Origin: an uncultured Victivallales bacterium | GTDB taxonomy: Bacteria > Verrucomicrobiota > Lentisphaeria > Victivallales > UBA1829 | Direction of reading: 5' to 3' | NCBI GenBank assembly: GCA_934661375.1 | Contig: CAKUJH010000009.1 | Span: 1-64,000 of the forward strand | Length of the DNA: 64,000 nt | In this document: in pieces, positions 9,616 to 18,409 of the stretch | How the letters are laid out: each line of letters starts with the position of its first letter | Numbering within the stretch: the stretch's first letter is position 1 | Made by a program: the position numbers and the translations under genes | Notes under the pieces: model-generated | Databases searched by the model: none | What the model saw: only the letters and a program-made list of their open reading frames with translations | Told to the model about the DNA's origin: nothing

Positions 9616-11376
9616 ATGAATATTTTTTGGAAAAAAGGCAAAATCAGCCCCGAACGGCTGCTTGCATTCCGTTGCGGGCGTCCCGGGATGTTTCTTCCGT
9701 TTCTGATCTGCGCGGGTTCGGGCGCATTGTATGCGACGGTTTTCGCGGGGACGGACTGGTACGGTCTGGCGTGGTTCGGGATGATGCCGCTGTACTGGCT
9801 GATCCGTACCGGCAGTTCCCGCCGGGCGTTCTGGCTGTCGCTGACCTGGGGCTGCTTTGAGAGCCTGTTCGCGTTCATGTGGCTGCGTGAGATCATGTTC
9901 TTCATTCCGTTTGTGTTCTGCTTTGTGCTGGGGATGTTCCCCGCCGTCTGGGGGGCGGCGGTTCCGTTCCTGTTCCGCAATTTTATGATACCGCCGGAAA
10001 TCCGGCTCAAAGGCGGTGCGGCAGCGGCGCAGTACGAATGCCGCAATCCGTTCAAAGCCATCGCATTTTTCCTGGTTCTTGCCGCCTGGTGGTGTGTGAC
10101 GGAATGGGTGCGTTCCTGGATTTTCACCGGACTGCCGTGGAATCTGATCGGATCGAGCCAGTGGCGGTGTCTGCCGATGATTCAGATCTGCGAATATACG
10201 GGAATCTACGGCATCAGTTTTCTGGTCGTGCTGGTCAACGTTACCCTGGCGGATTATCTGCGGCAATTGCCGCACGGCGGATTCCGGCGCTGTTATCCGC
10301 TGCTGTTCGTGCTGGCACTGGTTTACCTGAATGTGATGAGCGGCATGAAAGCGATCCGCCGGGTGGAACGACTTCCTTTGGAAAACCGGGCGCGGATCGG
10401 GGTTGTTCAGCCGCATCTTTCCCAAAGACGCAGCGGCGGAACGGAAAAAGTTACGGAAGCCATTGAGGTCTGTGCGGAACTGACGGAACAGCTGCTCAGG
10501 AACCATCCGGGCGATGCCCGTCCGGAACTGCTGGTCTGGCCGGAAACCGCCGTGCCGGTCGCTTACAATGCGGATTATCCGCTGTCGGATCTGTACCGCC
10601 GCACAGTGGCGCAGCTGGGGCTGAAATCCGGATTGCCGATGCTGGTCGGCAGTCTGTTCCTGAAAATGTCGCAGACCAGACCGGGCGAAGTGGATGTCTA
10701 CAATTCCGCTCTGCTGGTGCGTCCGGGCGGGCTGGTGGCGGATTCCCACAGCAAAGTGCATATTGTGCCGTTCGGGGAATATGTGCCGTACGGAGACCGT
10801 TTTCCGATCCTGAACCGGATCGTCGGCATGGGGCGCAATCTCACACGCGGACCGGAGTTCCGGCCGGTGGAAATCCTGCCCGGACTCCGTGCCGGAATCT
10901 CCATCTGTTATGAGGACATCTTTGCCTATATCTCCCGCGCTTACGCGATCCGGGACGCCAATGCGCTGCTGGTGGTTACGAATGACGCCTGGTATCCGTC
11001 CAGCAATGAACCCGTCCAGCATTTTGCCAATTCGCTGTTCCGTGCGGTGGAAACCCGGCTGCCCATGATCCGTATCGGCAACGCGGATTACAGCGTGGTG
11101 ATCGAGCCGACCGGAAAAGTTTCCGGAGCGTTGTTCCAGACTCCTGCCGGACATCCGGATCCGGGCAGAACAGAACGCGCGTCCGGCATTCTGGCTCTGA
11201 CGTATCAGGATGATCCGCAGCCGACCTTCTATACCCAGTACGGCAATCTGTTCATTGGATTCTGCGGGTCATATGCCCTGCTGATTCTGGCGTTTGCCCT
11301 GCTGAACTGGCGGCTGTATCACCAGTTCATGGCGGATGTGTTCAAACGTCCGGAGGAAAACGGCGTTCAGCCCTGA
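9616..11376 (+). CDS. lnt: Apolipoprotein N-acyltransferase
   Basis: A 586-residue inner-membrane enzyme that transfers an acyl chain to the N-terminal cysteine of lipoproteins, the last step of lipoprotein maturation. About seven hydrophobic segments fill residues 25-250 and one more is at the C-terminus. Between them lies a nitrilase-fold domain with the full catalytic triad: E310 (WPETA), K380 (SKVHIVPFGE) and C431 (SICYEDIF). The conserved NDAWY and R-A-x-E-T-R motifs follow. An Lnt together with lipid A acylation (gene at 24904) indicates a diderm cell. The 3' end overlaps the convergent PHP gene by 10 bases. Confidence 0.95.
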   Translation: MNIFWKKGKISPERLLAFRCGRPGMFLPFLICAGSGALYATVFAGTDWYGLAWFGMMPLYWLIRTGSSRRAFWLSLTWGCFESLFAFMWLREIMFFIPFVFCFVLGMFPAVWGAAVPFLFRNFMIPPEIRLKGGAAAAQYECRNPFKAIAFFLVLAAWWCVTEWVRSWIFTGLPWNLIGSSQWRCLPMIQICEYTGIYGISFLVVLVNVTLADYLRQLPHGGFRRCYPLLFVLALVYLNVMSGMKAIRRVERLPLENRARIGVVQPHLSQRRSGGTEKVTEAIEVCAELTEQLLRNHPGDARPELLVWPETAVPVAYNADYPLSDLYRRTVAQLGLKSGLPMLVGSLFLKMSQTRPGEVDVYNSALLVRPGGLVADSHSKVHIVPFGEYVPYGDRFPILNRIVGMGRNLTRGPEFRPVEILPGLRAGISICYEDIFAYISRAYAIRDANALLVVTNDAWYPSSNEPVQHFANSLFRAVETRLPMIRIGNADYSVVIEPTGKVSGALFQTPAGHPDPGRTERASGILALTYQDDPQPTFYTQYGNLFIGFCGSYALLILAFALLNWRLYHQFMADVFKRPEENGVQP

Positions 11377-12209
11377 GTTCTGCGCCGGATGATTTCCTGC
11401 GCGACTTCATGATTACGGTTGGGCAGCCCCAGCTTTTCGCCGATGGCCATGGCGTCCTCAATGTTGCCCCAGACATCCTCCGGGCGGTGTGCGTCCGCGC
11501 CGGCGACAGCCCGTATTCCGTATTCCGCGGCAAGTTCCCAGAACGGCAGCCACGGATACGGCGGGCGTATCCCTTCGACAGTTTCGATTGGTTTCTTGCG
11601 CAAGCCGTAAGCATTGATTTCCAGCGGAATGTTCAGAGCCAGCGACGCCTCGATGATGTCCTTGTACGCCGCCCGGTGATCGGGTGTCCAGCGGTCGCAG
11701 ACGAGCGCCGTGATGTCCGGATGGGCAATATAGCTTACCAGTCCGGTTTCCATGACTTCAACGGTCGCGCGGACAAATTCCCGGAGCAGGGGGAGCGGGA
11801 TCGGTTTTTCACAGTCCAGATGCCGTGCCGGCTGTCCGTTGGCGGCGGGCAGGAAATGCGCTCCGGCGATCAGGTAGTCCAGATCCTGTTTCTCCAGAAA
11901 TTCTTCTTTGTAGAAATTGACGCCGAGAACCGGCCGGTAGTCGATTTCCAGTCCGGCGAGAATGGTCAGCTCCGGAAAAACCCTGCGTGCTTCTTCGATT
12001 TCCCGGCGGTATGCCGGCAATTCGGAAAAATCCATGCGCGACGGCTGGTATTCATGATCAGGGAAGGGGGAATGGTCGGAAAATCCGAGAATGGAAATTC
12101 CCGCTTCCACGGCTGCCTTGCAGTAATCATGAATATTGCCTGAAGCATGTTTGCAGCGGCTGGTGTGAGTGTGCAGATTTACACGCGGAATATGCTTTTG
12201 CTGATCCAT
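11367..12209 (-). CDS. PHP-domain phosphatase, histidinol-phosphatase family
   Basis: A 280-residue PHP-superfamily protein. The N-terminal NLHTHTSRCKHASG gives the first metal-binding HxH and the basic tail typical of HisK-type histidinol phosphatases. Further metal ligands are in GFSDHSPFPDH, AGLEIDY, AHPD and the final VAGADAHRPEDVW. The likely reaction is L-histidinol phosphate to histidinol in the cytosol. No other his genes are near, so a related phosphoesterase role remains possible. It has a promoter of its own at 12249-12276. Confidence 0.82.
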   Translation of the reverse strand: MDQQKHIPRVNLHTHTSRCKHASGNIHDYCKAAVEAGISILGFSDHSPFPDHEYQPSRMDFSELPAYRREIEEARRVFPELTILAGLEIDYRPVLGVNFYKEEFLEKQDLDYLIAGAHFLPAANGQPARHLDCEKPIPLPLLREFVRATVEVMETGLVSYIAHPDITALVCDRWTPDHRAAYKDIIEASLALNIPLEINAYGLRKKPIETVEGIRPPYPWLPFWELAAEYGIRAVAGADAHRPEDVWGNIEDAMAIGEKLGLPNRNHEVAQEIIRRRTQG

Positions 12210-12248
12210 GGTTCACTTCTTTCTGTCTGACCGGTTGTCCGGGGACGT

Positions 12249-12276
12249 AATATAGCACTGTCCCATGAAAAAACAA
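12249..12276 (-). promoter_or_regulatory. Sigma-70 promoter for the PHP phosphatase
   Basis: On the minus strand TTGTTT (12276-12271), a 16-base spacer and TATATT (12254-12249), about 40 bases before the ATG at 12209. Confidence 0.45.
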
Positions 12277-12291
12277 CCGGCGCGGCGGAAA

Positions 12292-15200
12292 TCATTCCCG
12301 GACCACCGGATTTTCCTTTTCGAGTTTCTCAATGGCGCGCTGAATTTCATGCGGCGGCTTTTCATGTCTCGCCAGCAGCAGATAGCCGATGGGGACAATG
12401 AACAGCGTCAGAAAACAGGCACTGGTTCCGCCGTAAAACACCACGGCTCCGAGACATTGCCGGCTGACAGCTCCCGCGCCGCTTGCCATCAGCAGCGGAA
12501 TGGCTCCGACCACAGTTGAAACCCCGGTCATGAGAATCGGACGCAGCCGCAGTTTCGAGGCTTCGAACACCGCTTCTTCGAAGGGCTTCCCGGAGTCGCG
12601 GAGCTGGTTGGCGAATTCCACGATCAGAATCCCGTTCTTCGCCGCCAGACCAATCAGCATGATGATGCCGATCTGGGTATAGATGTTCATGGTCATACCG
12701 CTGAACAGCAGCGCGGCAATCGCTCCGATCATGCCCAGCGGCACGGTCATCATCACAATGAGCGGACTGATGAACGACTCGAACTGTGCAGACAGCACCA
12801 GGTAGGACACCAGCAGCGCCAGTCCGAAAATGAACAGCATTGATCCCGAAGTCTGTTTGAGATCTTTGGACTGTCCTTTGTAGGCGATCTGGGCATATTC
12901 CGGCAGTTCCTGCCGGGCGGTTTTTTCCAGAAAACTCAACACGTCGCTGAGCGCATAGCCCGGCGCCACGTTGCCGGTGATGGTGATGGCACGCATACGG
13001 TTGTAGCGGCTGAGCCGTCCTGCGTCGCCGACTTCCCGGATTTTGATCAGATTGTCCAGCGGCACCAGTTGCCCGGAGGTGGCGGAACGCACGTAGATGT
13101 TGCTGAGGTCGGACGGCGTGGCGCGGCTGAAACGGTCCGCCTGAAGCACCACATCGTATTCCTGCCCGCGGTCAAGGAACGTGGTCACTTTCTTGGAACC
13201 GAGCATGGTTTCGAGCGTAGTCCCGATGACTTTTGCCTGAATGCCCAGCTCGTTGGCGCGTTTGCGGTCAACTTCCACATGCAGCTGCGGGGTGGTTTCC
13301 TTGTAGTCGTAATCCACATCGGTGATGCCTGGATACTGACGGGCTTTTTCCAGCAGAATATCTCGCCAGCGCACCAGTTCGGCGTAGTCCGGACCGCCGA
13401 TTACAAACTGTACCGGATTGCCGCGCGAACCGATGCCGCCGGGCAGAAACGGCTGAAGTTTCAGTGTCGGAATCAGGGACAGTTTTTGGCGCAGTTCATC
13501 GGTGAGTTCCCGTGAAGTGCGGCTGCGCTGCGACCAGTCGGCAAGTTCCAGCATGGCGAATCCCGTGTTCGCCGCCCCCTGACTGTCGCCGAACTGCGGA
13601 ACCACTACCATGAGCGTGGTCCCTTCCCCTGATTCCACGATCGGGTACACCGTGTTCATCATCTGATAGGAGGCGTCATTCATGGTATAGAAATTGGTTC
13701 CTTCCGGCGACTGCATACGGATATTGACCATGCCGCGGTCTTCCTGCGGTTCGTATTCCGAAGGCAGACGCTGCCAGCCCCAGACCATCAGAACGCAGAT
13801 CGCCAGAAAAATAAACATGGTCAGATACGGAGCTTTTGCCGTTCCGCGCAGCAGAAAGCCGTAGCCGTTTTCCAGCATGGCCATCATGCGGTTGACGGCT
13901 TTCCCCAGGAAGGATTCCTCTTTCTTTTTCAGCAGTTTGGAACAGAGCATCGGCGTGAAAACCACTGCCACCAGACTGGAAAAACAGACGGACGCCGTCA
14001 TGGCAACCGCAAATTCCGTGAAGAGTTTGCCGGTTTTGCCCGCCCACAGACAGATCGGCATGAACACCGCCACCAGAACCAGTGTCGTGGCAATGACCGC
14101 AAACAGCACCTGATCCGAACCGCGCACCGCTGCCAGCAGCGGCGGTTCTCCTTCCTCAATCCGGCGGTGGATGTTTTCCAGCACGACAATCGTGTCATCC
14201 ACCACCATGCCGATGGCAAGCACCAGTGCCAGCAGAGTCAGGATGTTGACACTGTATCTCATCATGTAAAGGACGATGAACGAACCCATCAGCGAAATCG
14301 GCACGGTCAATGCCGGAATCAGCGAAGCACGGACAGTTCCCAGAAACAGGAAGATGATCAGAATCACCAGAATTGCCGAAATGATCAGCGACTCTTTGAC
14401 TTCCCTGATGGAGGCGTTGATGAATTTGGACTCGTCGCGCAGAACCCGGATTTCCATGCCCTGCGGCATATTTTTCCGCAGATCTTCCAGCAGCGCCTTT
14501 GCCCCCGCGGAAACCGTCAGCGTGTTGGCAGTGGACTGCTTGTAGACTCCGATGCCGATCATCGGCTGTTTGTTGGTGGTGAACAGCTGCCGGGTGTTGC
14601 GCGGTCCGAGCTGCACATCCGCTACATCCCCCAGCCGGATGTAGTTGCCGTCGGCGCTGCGTTTCAGCACCATGGCGCGGAAATCCTCCGGCGTGAAATA
14701 CTGACGGTTCAGCCGCACCACAAATTCCCGTTCAAATGACTCAATGCGTCCGCCGGGATTCTCCACGTTTTCTTTCTGCAGGGTGTCTTCAATATCGGCA
14801 ACGGTAATGCCGCGCGCCGCCATCGCCGTGCGGTTCAGCCAGATACGCATAGACTGTTCCTGCGCGCCGAGAATGGAGGCGTCCGCCACTCCGTCAATTA
14901 CGGAAAAGCGGTCCAGCAGATAGCGGTCAACATAATCGGTAAGCTCCATGCGGGTCATTTTACTGCTGGTGACGGAGAAAATCATGACCGGCGAACCGGA
15001 AGAATCGTATTTGGCGACGACCGGGGAATCGGCTTCATCCGGGAGTTTGCTCAGAATGCGGCTGACCCGGTCGCGGACGTCGTTGGCGGCGGCGTCAATG
15101 TCGCGGTTCACCGAAAATTCCAGCGTGATCCGGGAACGCCCGTCGCGGCTGAACGATTCGATGGAATCCAGCCCCTCGATTCCCGCCACGGTCCCTTCGA

Positions 15201-15399
15201 TGATTTCCGTGATTTTGGTTTCCACTACGCTGGCGGAAGCTCCGTCATAATTCGTGGAAATGGAAATCATCGGCACGTCGATATCCGGAAATTCCCGCAC
15301 CGGCATACGGCTCAGCCCGATTGCCCCGAATACCATGACCAGAAGCATCAGCACAATTGCCAGCACCGGACGCGATACGGAAACGGAACAGATGCTCAT
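12292..15399 (-). CDS. RND multidrug efflux permease (HAE-1/AcrB family)
   Basis: A 1035-residue inner-membrane proton antiporter of the AcrB/MexB family. It has the two-repeat layout: helix 1 at residues 10-30, a periplasmic porter loop, helices 2-6 around 335-480, a second short helix and loop, and helices 8-12 in the last ~180 residues. The proton-relay Asp pair is in LAIGMVVDDTIVVLENI and the partner lysine in GLAAKNGILIVEFANQ. The start overlaps the adaptor stop by ATGA (15396-15399). No outer-membrane channel gene is nearby, so a TolC-like partner must be encoded elsewhere. Substrates cannot be read from the sequence. Confidence 0.92.
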   Translation of the reverse strand: MSICSVSVSRPVLAIVLMLLVMVFGAIGLSRMPVREFPDIDVPMISISTNYDGASASVVETKITEIIEGTVAGIEGLDSIESFSRDGRSRITLEFSVNRDIDAAANDVRDRVSRILSKLPDEADSPVVAKYDSSGSPVMIFSVTSSKMTRMELTDYVDRYLLDRFSVIDGVADASILGAQEQSMRIWLNRTAMAARGITVADIEDTLQKENVENPGGRIESFEREFVVRLNRQYFTPEDFRAMVLKRSADGNYIRLGDVADVQLGPRNTRQLFTTNKQPMIGIGVYKQSTANTLTVSAGAKALLEDLRKNMPQGMEIRVLRDESKFINASIREVKESLIISAILVILIIFLFLGTVRASLIPALTVPISLMGSFIVLYMMRYSVNILTLLALVLAIGMVVDDTIVVLENIHRRIEEGEPPLLAAVRGSDQVLFAVIATTLVLVAVFMPICLWAGKTGKLFTEFAVAMTASVCFSSLVAVVFTPMLCSKLLKKKEESFLGKAVNRMMAMLENGYGFLLRGTAKAPYLTMFIFLAICVLMVWGWQRLPSEYEPQEDRGMVNIRMQSPEGTNFYTMNDASYQMMNTVYPIVESGEGTTLMVVVPQFGDSQGAANTGFAMLELADWSQRSRTSRELTDELRQKLSLIPTLKLQPFLPGGIGSRGNPVQFVIGGPDYAELVRWRDILLEKARQYPGITDVDYDYKETTPQLHVEVDRKRANELGIQAKVIGTTLETMLGSKKVTTFLDRGQEYDVVLQADRFSRATPSDLSNIYVRSATSGQLVPLDNLIKIREVGDAGRLSRYNRMRAITITGNVAPGYALSDVLSFLEKTARQELPEYAQIAYKGQSKDLKQTSGSMLFIFGLALLVSYLVLSAQFESFISPLIVMMTVPLGMIGAIAALLFSGMTMNIYTQIGIIMLIGLAAKNGILIVEFANQLRDSGKPFEEAVFEASKLRLRPILMTGVSTVVGAIPLLMASGAGAVSRQCLGAVVFYGGTSACFLTLFIVPIGYLLLARHEKPPHEIQRAIEKLEKENPVVRE

Positions 15400-16502
15400 G
15401 GCTTCACCTCTTTTTCCGGTTCCGCCGAAGTCATGTCGCGCACCTGTCCGCCGTCTGTCAGTTTCAGAACACCGTCCGTGACCAGCAGCTCTTTTTCACG
15501 CAGACCCGAAAGAACTTCGACCCGTCCCCGGCTGCGCTGTCCCAGCTGGATTTCCCGTCGCTGCACAGTCCGGCTTTCCGGCAGATAAACAAACGCATAC
15601 TGAATTTCTCCGAGACTCATGACCGCCTGTTCCGGGATGGTAATGGCGGAGTGGCTGCCCAGTTCCAGTTTCACCACAAACAGCATCCCCGGCGTCAGCC
15701 GTTCTTCCGGATTGGGAACGACGGCGCGGACTTCCACGGTCCGGGTGACGTCGTCGATCCGGGGCGAAACCACGGTGATGGTTCCGTCGAAGACCCGGTT
15801 CGGGTAGGCAGCTGTCTGTACCCCGACTTTCTGACCGGGATGGATTTGCGGGAAATATTTTTCCGAAACCCGGAAATCCACTTTAATGGCGCTGATGTCG
15901 TCCAGCGTGGTGATTTTGGTTCCCGGCGACACCAGGTCGCCGATGCTGATTTTTCTCATGCCGAGCCGTCCGGAAAACGGCGCAATGATCCGGCGGTTGC
16001 CGATCTGGTATTCCACAATACTGACCGCGGTTTTGGCGCGGGAGACCGCCGTTTTTGCCGCGTCGAAATCTTTCTGCGAAGTGATCCGCGCATGATACAG
16101 CGGCGTGAGGCGGTTCAGTTCGCGTTCCTGTTCCGCCAGATTGATCCGGGTCTGCTGAAGTTCCGCCTGGTACTGGTCATCCCGCAGCTGAACCAGCTGC
16201 TGACCTTTCCGCACATTCTGTCCGTCGTCGAAATACAGCCCGACAACCAGTTCCGTGGCGTTGGCGGTGATGTCGACGGATTCCTTTGCCAGTCCCGTGC
16301 CGATGCCTTCCACGGTGGTCTGAATGATTTCTGATTTCACGGGTTCTGTCCGGATGGACGGCAGTTCCGTTTTCCGCTGCATGGTGCTGACTTTCCGTTC
16401 ACTGCCGGTTTTCATATAAAACAGGACTGCTCCTGCGAGAATTGCTCCGCCGATCAGAATTTCACTGCTGCGGAAAAAAATCTTTTTCCATTCCATGATC
16501 AT
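15396..16502 (-). CDS. RND efflux periplasmic adaptor (membrane fusion protein)
   Basis: About 368 residues from ATG 16502 (ATG 16496 has the better distance to AGGAG). A single N-terminal membrane anchor (residues ~8-28) has no lipobox. The family order follows: a lipoyl half with GLYFDDGQNVRKGQQLVQL, a coiled-coil hairpin (~residues 95-150, QAELQQTRINLAEQERELNRL), the second lipoyl half with APFSGRLGMRKISIGDLVSPG, a beta barrel, and a membrane-proximal domain. The adaptor links the permease to an outer-membrane channel. An apparent longer start at 16565 overlaps the promoter -35, which argues against it. Confidence 0.9.
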   Translation of the reverse strand: MIMEWKKIFFRSSEILIGGAILAGAVLFYMKTGSERKVSTMQRKTELPSIRTEPVKSEIIQTTVEGIGTGLAKESVDITANATELVVGLYFDDGQNVRKGQQLVQLRDDQYQAELQQTRINLAEQERELNRLTPLYHARITSQKDFDAAKTAVSRAKTAVSIVEYQIGNRRIIAPFSGRLGMRKISIGDLVSPGTKITTLDDISAIKVDFRVSEKYFPQIHPGQKVGVQTAAYPNRVFDGTITVVSPRIDDVTRTVEVRAVVPNPEERLTPGMLFVVKLELGSHSAITIPEQAVMSLGEIQYAFVYLPESRTVQRREIQLGQRSRGRVEVLSGLREKELLVTDGVLKLTDGGQVRDMTSAEPEKEVKP

Positions 16503-16536
16503 TTGCTCCTGTAGCTGACGAATTCCATTTTCGGGT

Positions 16537-16565
16537 ATCATACATGCCGGAGGCAATGCTGTCAA
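16537..16565 (-). promoter_or_regulatory. Strong sigma-70 promoter for the RND efflux operon
   Basis: On the minus strand TTGACA (16565-16560), a 17-base spacer and TATGAT (16542-16537), close to full consensus. Transcription would start near 16530, about 28 bases before the adaptor ATG. No adjacent repressor gene was found. Confidence 0.75.
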
Positions 16566-16683
16566 ATTTCATGAACAGAAATTAATGTTCCGCGCGGATG
16601 TTTCCCCGAAAGTCAATGTGTTCTTTTATGGAACGGAAAAAATGCGGATTTATTGTGCCGGATAACTGAAAAATATAAAAAAA

Positions 16684-17307
16684 TTATTTCGGGGAGCGGT
16701 ATTTTTTCAGCAGATTCAGCACTTTCCCGCGGAAAGTCATGAGCTGATCAAAATGGAAATCCGCTTTTGCCGTGGCTTCCGGATGTTTTTCCGACAGGGT
16801 GCGGAATTCCCCCATCAGAGAATTGAGATCGGCAAGCAGACGTTTGGTCAGAGCAATCCGGAGTGCAGGATATTCTTCCTCGTCCATATCGATGAGGTCG
16901 CAGCTCCGCGCCATGATTTTTCCGTAAAGACACAGAATGCGCATTCCGCGGATTGTGATTTCCGGAGCGGAGTCGGAGGCAAAATACATCGCCCACAGAC
17001 GAGCCAGACGGCTGGCGGCAATGTAGAAATCTGCTCCGTCGCGTTTCTGCCAGTCTTCGGAAAAATCGGCTTCGGCGTTTTCTTCGTCGTTGTCGAACAT
17101 GTCATCCAGGAAAGTTCCGGAGTAATCCCCGTCGGCGGGAACCAATCCCGGTTTTTCCTGAATATGTTTCATGATGACGGCGTCCTCCGAGGGCAGGTCG
17201 ATGTAGCGCGGCAGTTCCTGCATGTAGGCAGCCACGCGTTCATCATCTTTTTTGAGTTCGGCTTCCCAGTCGAACTCGTTCCATTTGTCTTTGAGGACGC
17301 CAGACAT
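16684..17307 (-). CDS. Hypothetical protein after rsfS
   Basis: 207 residues from ATG 17307; a longer in-frame start would run back into rsfS. I do not recognise the family. It begins MSGVLKDKWNEFDW, has an acidic middle (FLDDMFDNDEENAEADFSEDW, around residues 65-85), and is then helical, with a run resembling a scaffold or regulatory fold (RLARLWAMYFAS, GKIMARSCDLIDMDEEEYPALRIALTKRLLADLNSLM). There is no signal peptide or membrane segment. It starts one base after the rsfS stop (17309), so it is cotranslated with the ribosome-silencing factor; a link to translation or growth control is only guilt by association. Confidence 0.65.
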   Translation of the reverse strand: MSGVLKDKWNEFDWEAELKKDDERVAAYMQELPRYIDLPSEDAVIMKHIQEKPGLVPADGDYSGTFLDDMFDNDEENAEADFSEDWQKRDGADFYIAASRLARLWAMYFASDSAPEITIRGMRILCLYGKIMARSCDLIDMDEEEYPALRIALTKRLLADLNSLMGEFRTLSEKHPEATAKADFHFDQLMTFRGKVLNLLKKYRSPK

Positions 17308-17308
17308 C

Positions 17309-17743
17309 TTATTTCTTCCCGGCTTCTTCGGCTTTTTTCTTCGCGGCGGTTTCCCGCCGTTTGATTGCCGCTTCAATGCGTTTGACCGCATCGGTTTTCG
17401 GCGCATCGCTCCAGAGATCTTCCAGCTGATAGAGCGAACGGCTGTCTTCGGTCATGATATGGACCATGACCATGCCGTAATCCACTATGATCCAGCGGCT
17501 TTCGGGGGAGCCGTCCACATGGAGCGGTTTCATTTTGAGTTTTTCCAGTACGCCGCGCTGAATGCGTTCCGCAATGGCGCGGATATGCGGTTCGGAGGTC
17601 GCCGTGCAGAGGATGAAATAATCACTGACCGCCGCCACTTCCTTCAGGTCGATGCGGACAATGTTTTCCGCTTTGCGGTCGTATGCGATTTCCTCGCAGA
17701 GCTTGAGCAGCCTGTCCGCCGTAACTTTTATTTCTTTCACCAT
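17309..17743 (-). CDS. rsfS: Ribosomal silencing factor RsfS
   Basis: A 144-residue RsfS/Iojap protein. It binds ribosomal protein L14 and blocks joining of the subunits when nutrients are scarce. The core motifs are present: ENIVRIDLKEVAAVSDYFIL, the TATSEPHIRAIAERI helix, the GSPESRWIIVDYG strand and VMVHIMTEDSRSLYQLEDLW. The C-terminus has an extra Lys/Ala-rich tail (AAKKKAEEAGKK) beyond the usual ~110 residues. It follows nadD, as in many bacteria where nadD and rsfS are neighbours. Confidence 0.93.
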   Translation of the reverse strand: MVKEIKVTADRLLKLCEEIAYDRKAENIVRIDLKEVAAVSDYFILCTATSEPHIRAIAERIQRGVLEKLKMKPLHVDGSPESRWIIVDYGMVMVHIMTEDSRSLYQLEDLWSDAPKTDAVKRIEAAIKRRETAAKKKAEEAGKK

Positions 17744-17761
17744 GGATTCCTCCGTCGGTTG

Positions 17762-18379
17762 TTAAACATACAAATGGTGTGCGGTAATATAATCCGCCAC
17801 ATCCTTTTTGACAAACTCCGATACGCTTTTGATTCCGTCTTTTTTTATTTTTTCCCGGATTCGCGTGGATGACAGCGGAAACTGCGGCATGTCCGGCAGG
17901 ATGGACGCCCGGATTTTCCGGATTTCCTCCGCATTCCAGTCCTTCGACAGATCAATGGAATCCGCCGGCGTGTCCGGACGCGGATAAATAATCAGTCCGA
18001 ACTCCTTCACCAGGTCATGAACCCGGTTCCAGGTTGCCAGTTTCGCCAGCGTATCGGTTCCCATGAACAGCAGCAGTTCTCCGTAACGGTTTTCCGCCCG
18101 CAGTTCGCGCAGGGTGTCCAGTGTGTAGGATTTGCCCGGACGTCGGCTTTCGATGTCCGAACAGAGAAAACCCGGTTCACCGGCAACCGCCAGCCGCACC
18201 ATCATCATCCGGTCGGCGAACGGGGTTACGTCTGCGCCGGATTTGTAGACATGCGGAAGCACGGCAGCGGGGACAAACAGAATCTGATCCGCCGCGCCGT
18301 GTTTCAGTATTTCACGGGCTGTCGCCAGGTGAGTGTTGTGGACGGGATCGAAGGTTCCGCCGTAAAATGCTGTTCTCAT
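17762..18379 (-). CDS. nadD: Nicotinate-nucleotide adenylyltransferase
   Basis: 205 residues from ATG 18379. NadD adenylates nicotinate mononucleotide to deamido-NAD, a late step of NAD synthesis. The nucleotidyltransferase signature FYGGTFDPVHNTHL (GxFxPxHxxH) is at the N-terminus and the second motif, PLSSTRIREKIKKDG, near the C-terminus. The longer reading frame starts with TTG at 18409, which would overlap serS. With nadB at 7838 the window holds two steps of NAD synthesis, in separate operons. Confidence 0.93.
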   Translation of the reverse strand: MRTAFYGGTFDPVHNTHLATAREILKHGAADQILFVPAAVLPHVYKSGADVTPFADRMMMVRLAVAGEPGFLCSDIESRRPGKSYTLDTLRELRAENRYGELLLFMGTDTLAKLATWNRVHDLVKEFGLIIYPRPDTPADSIDLSKDWNAEEIRKIRASILPDMPQFPLSSTRIREKIKKDGIKSVSEFVKKDVADYITAHHLYV

Positions 18380-18409
18380 TTCTCTGCAGTCTTCTTTCCC
18401 GTTCCGCAA

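Noticed and set aside
9523..11154. 543-codon minus-strand frame opposite lnt
   Set aside because: Lnt has its full catalytic triad; the antisense frame is rich in Arg, Gln and His without any motif.
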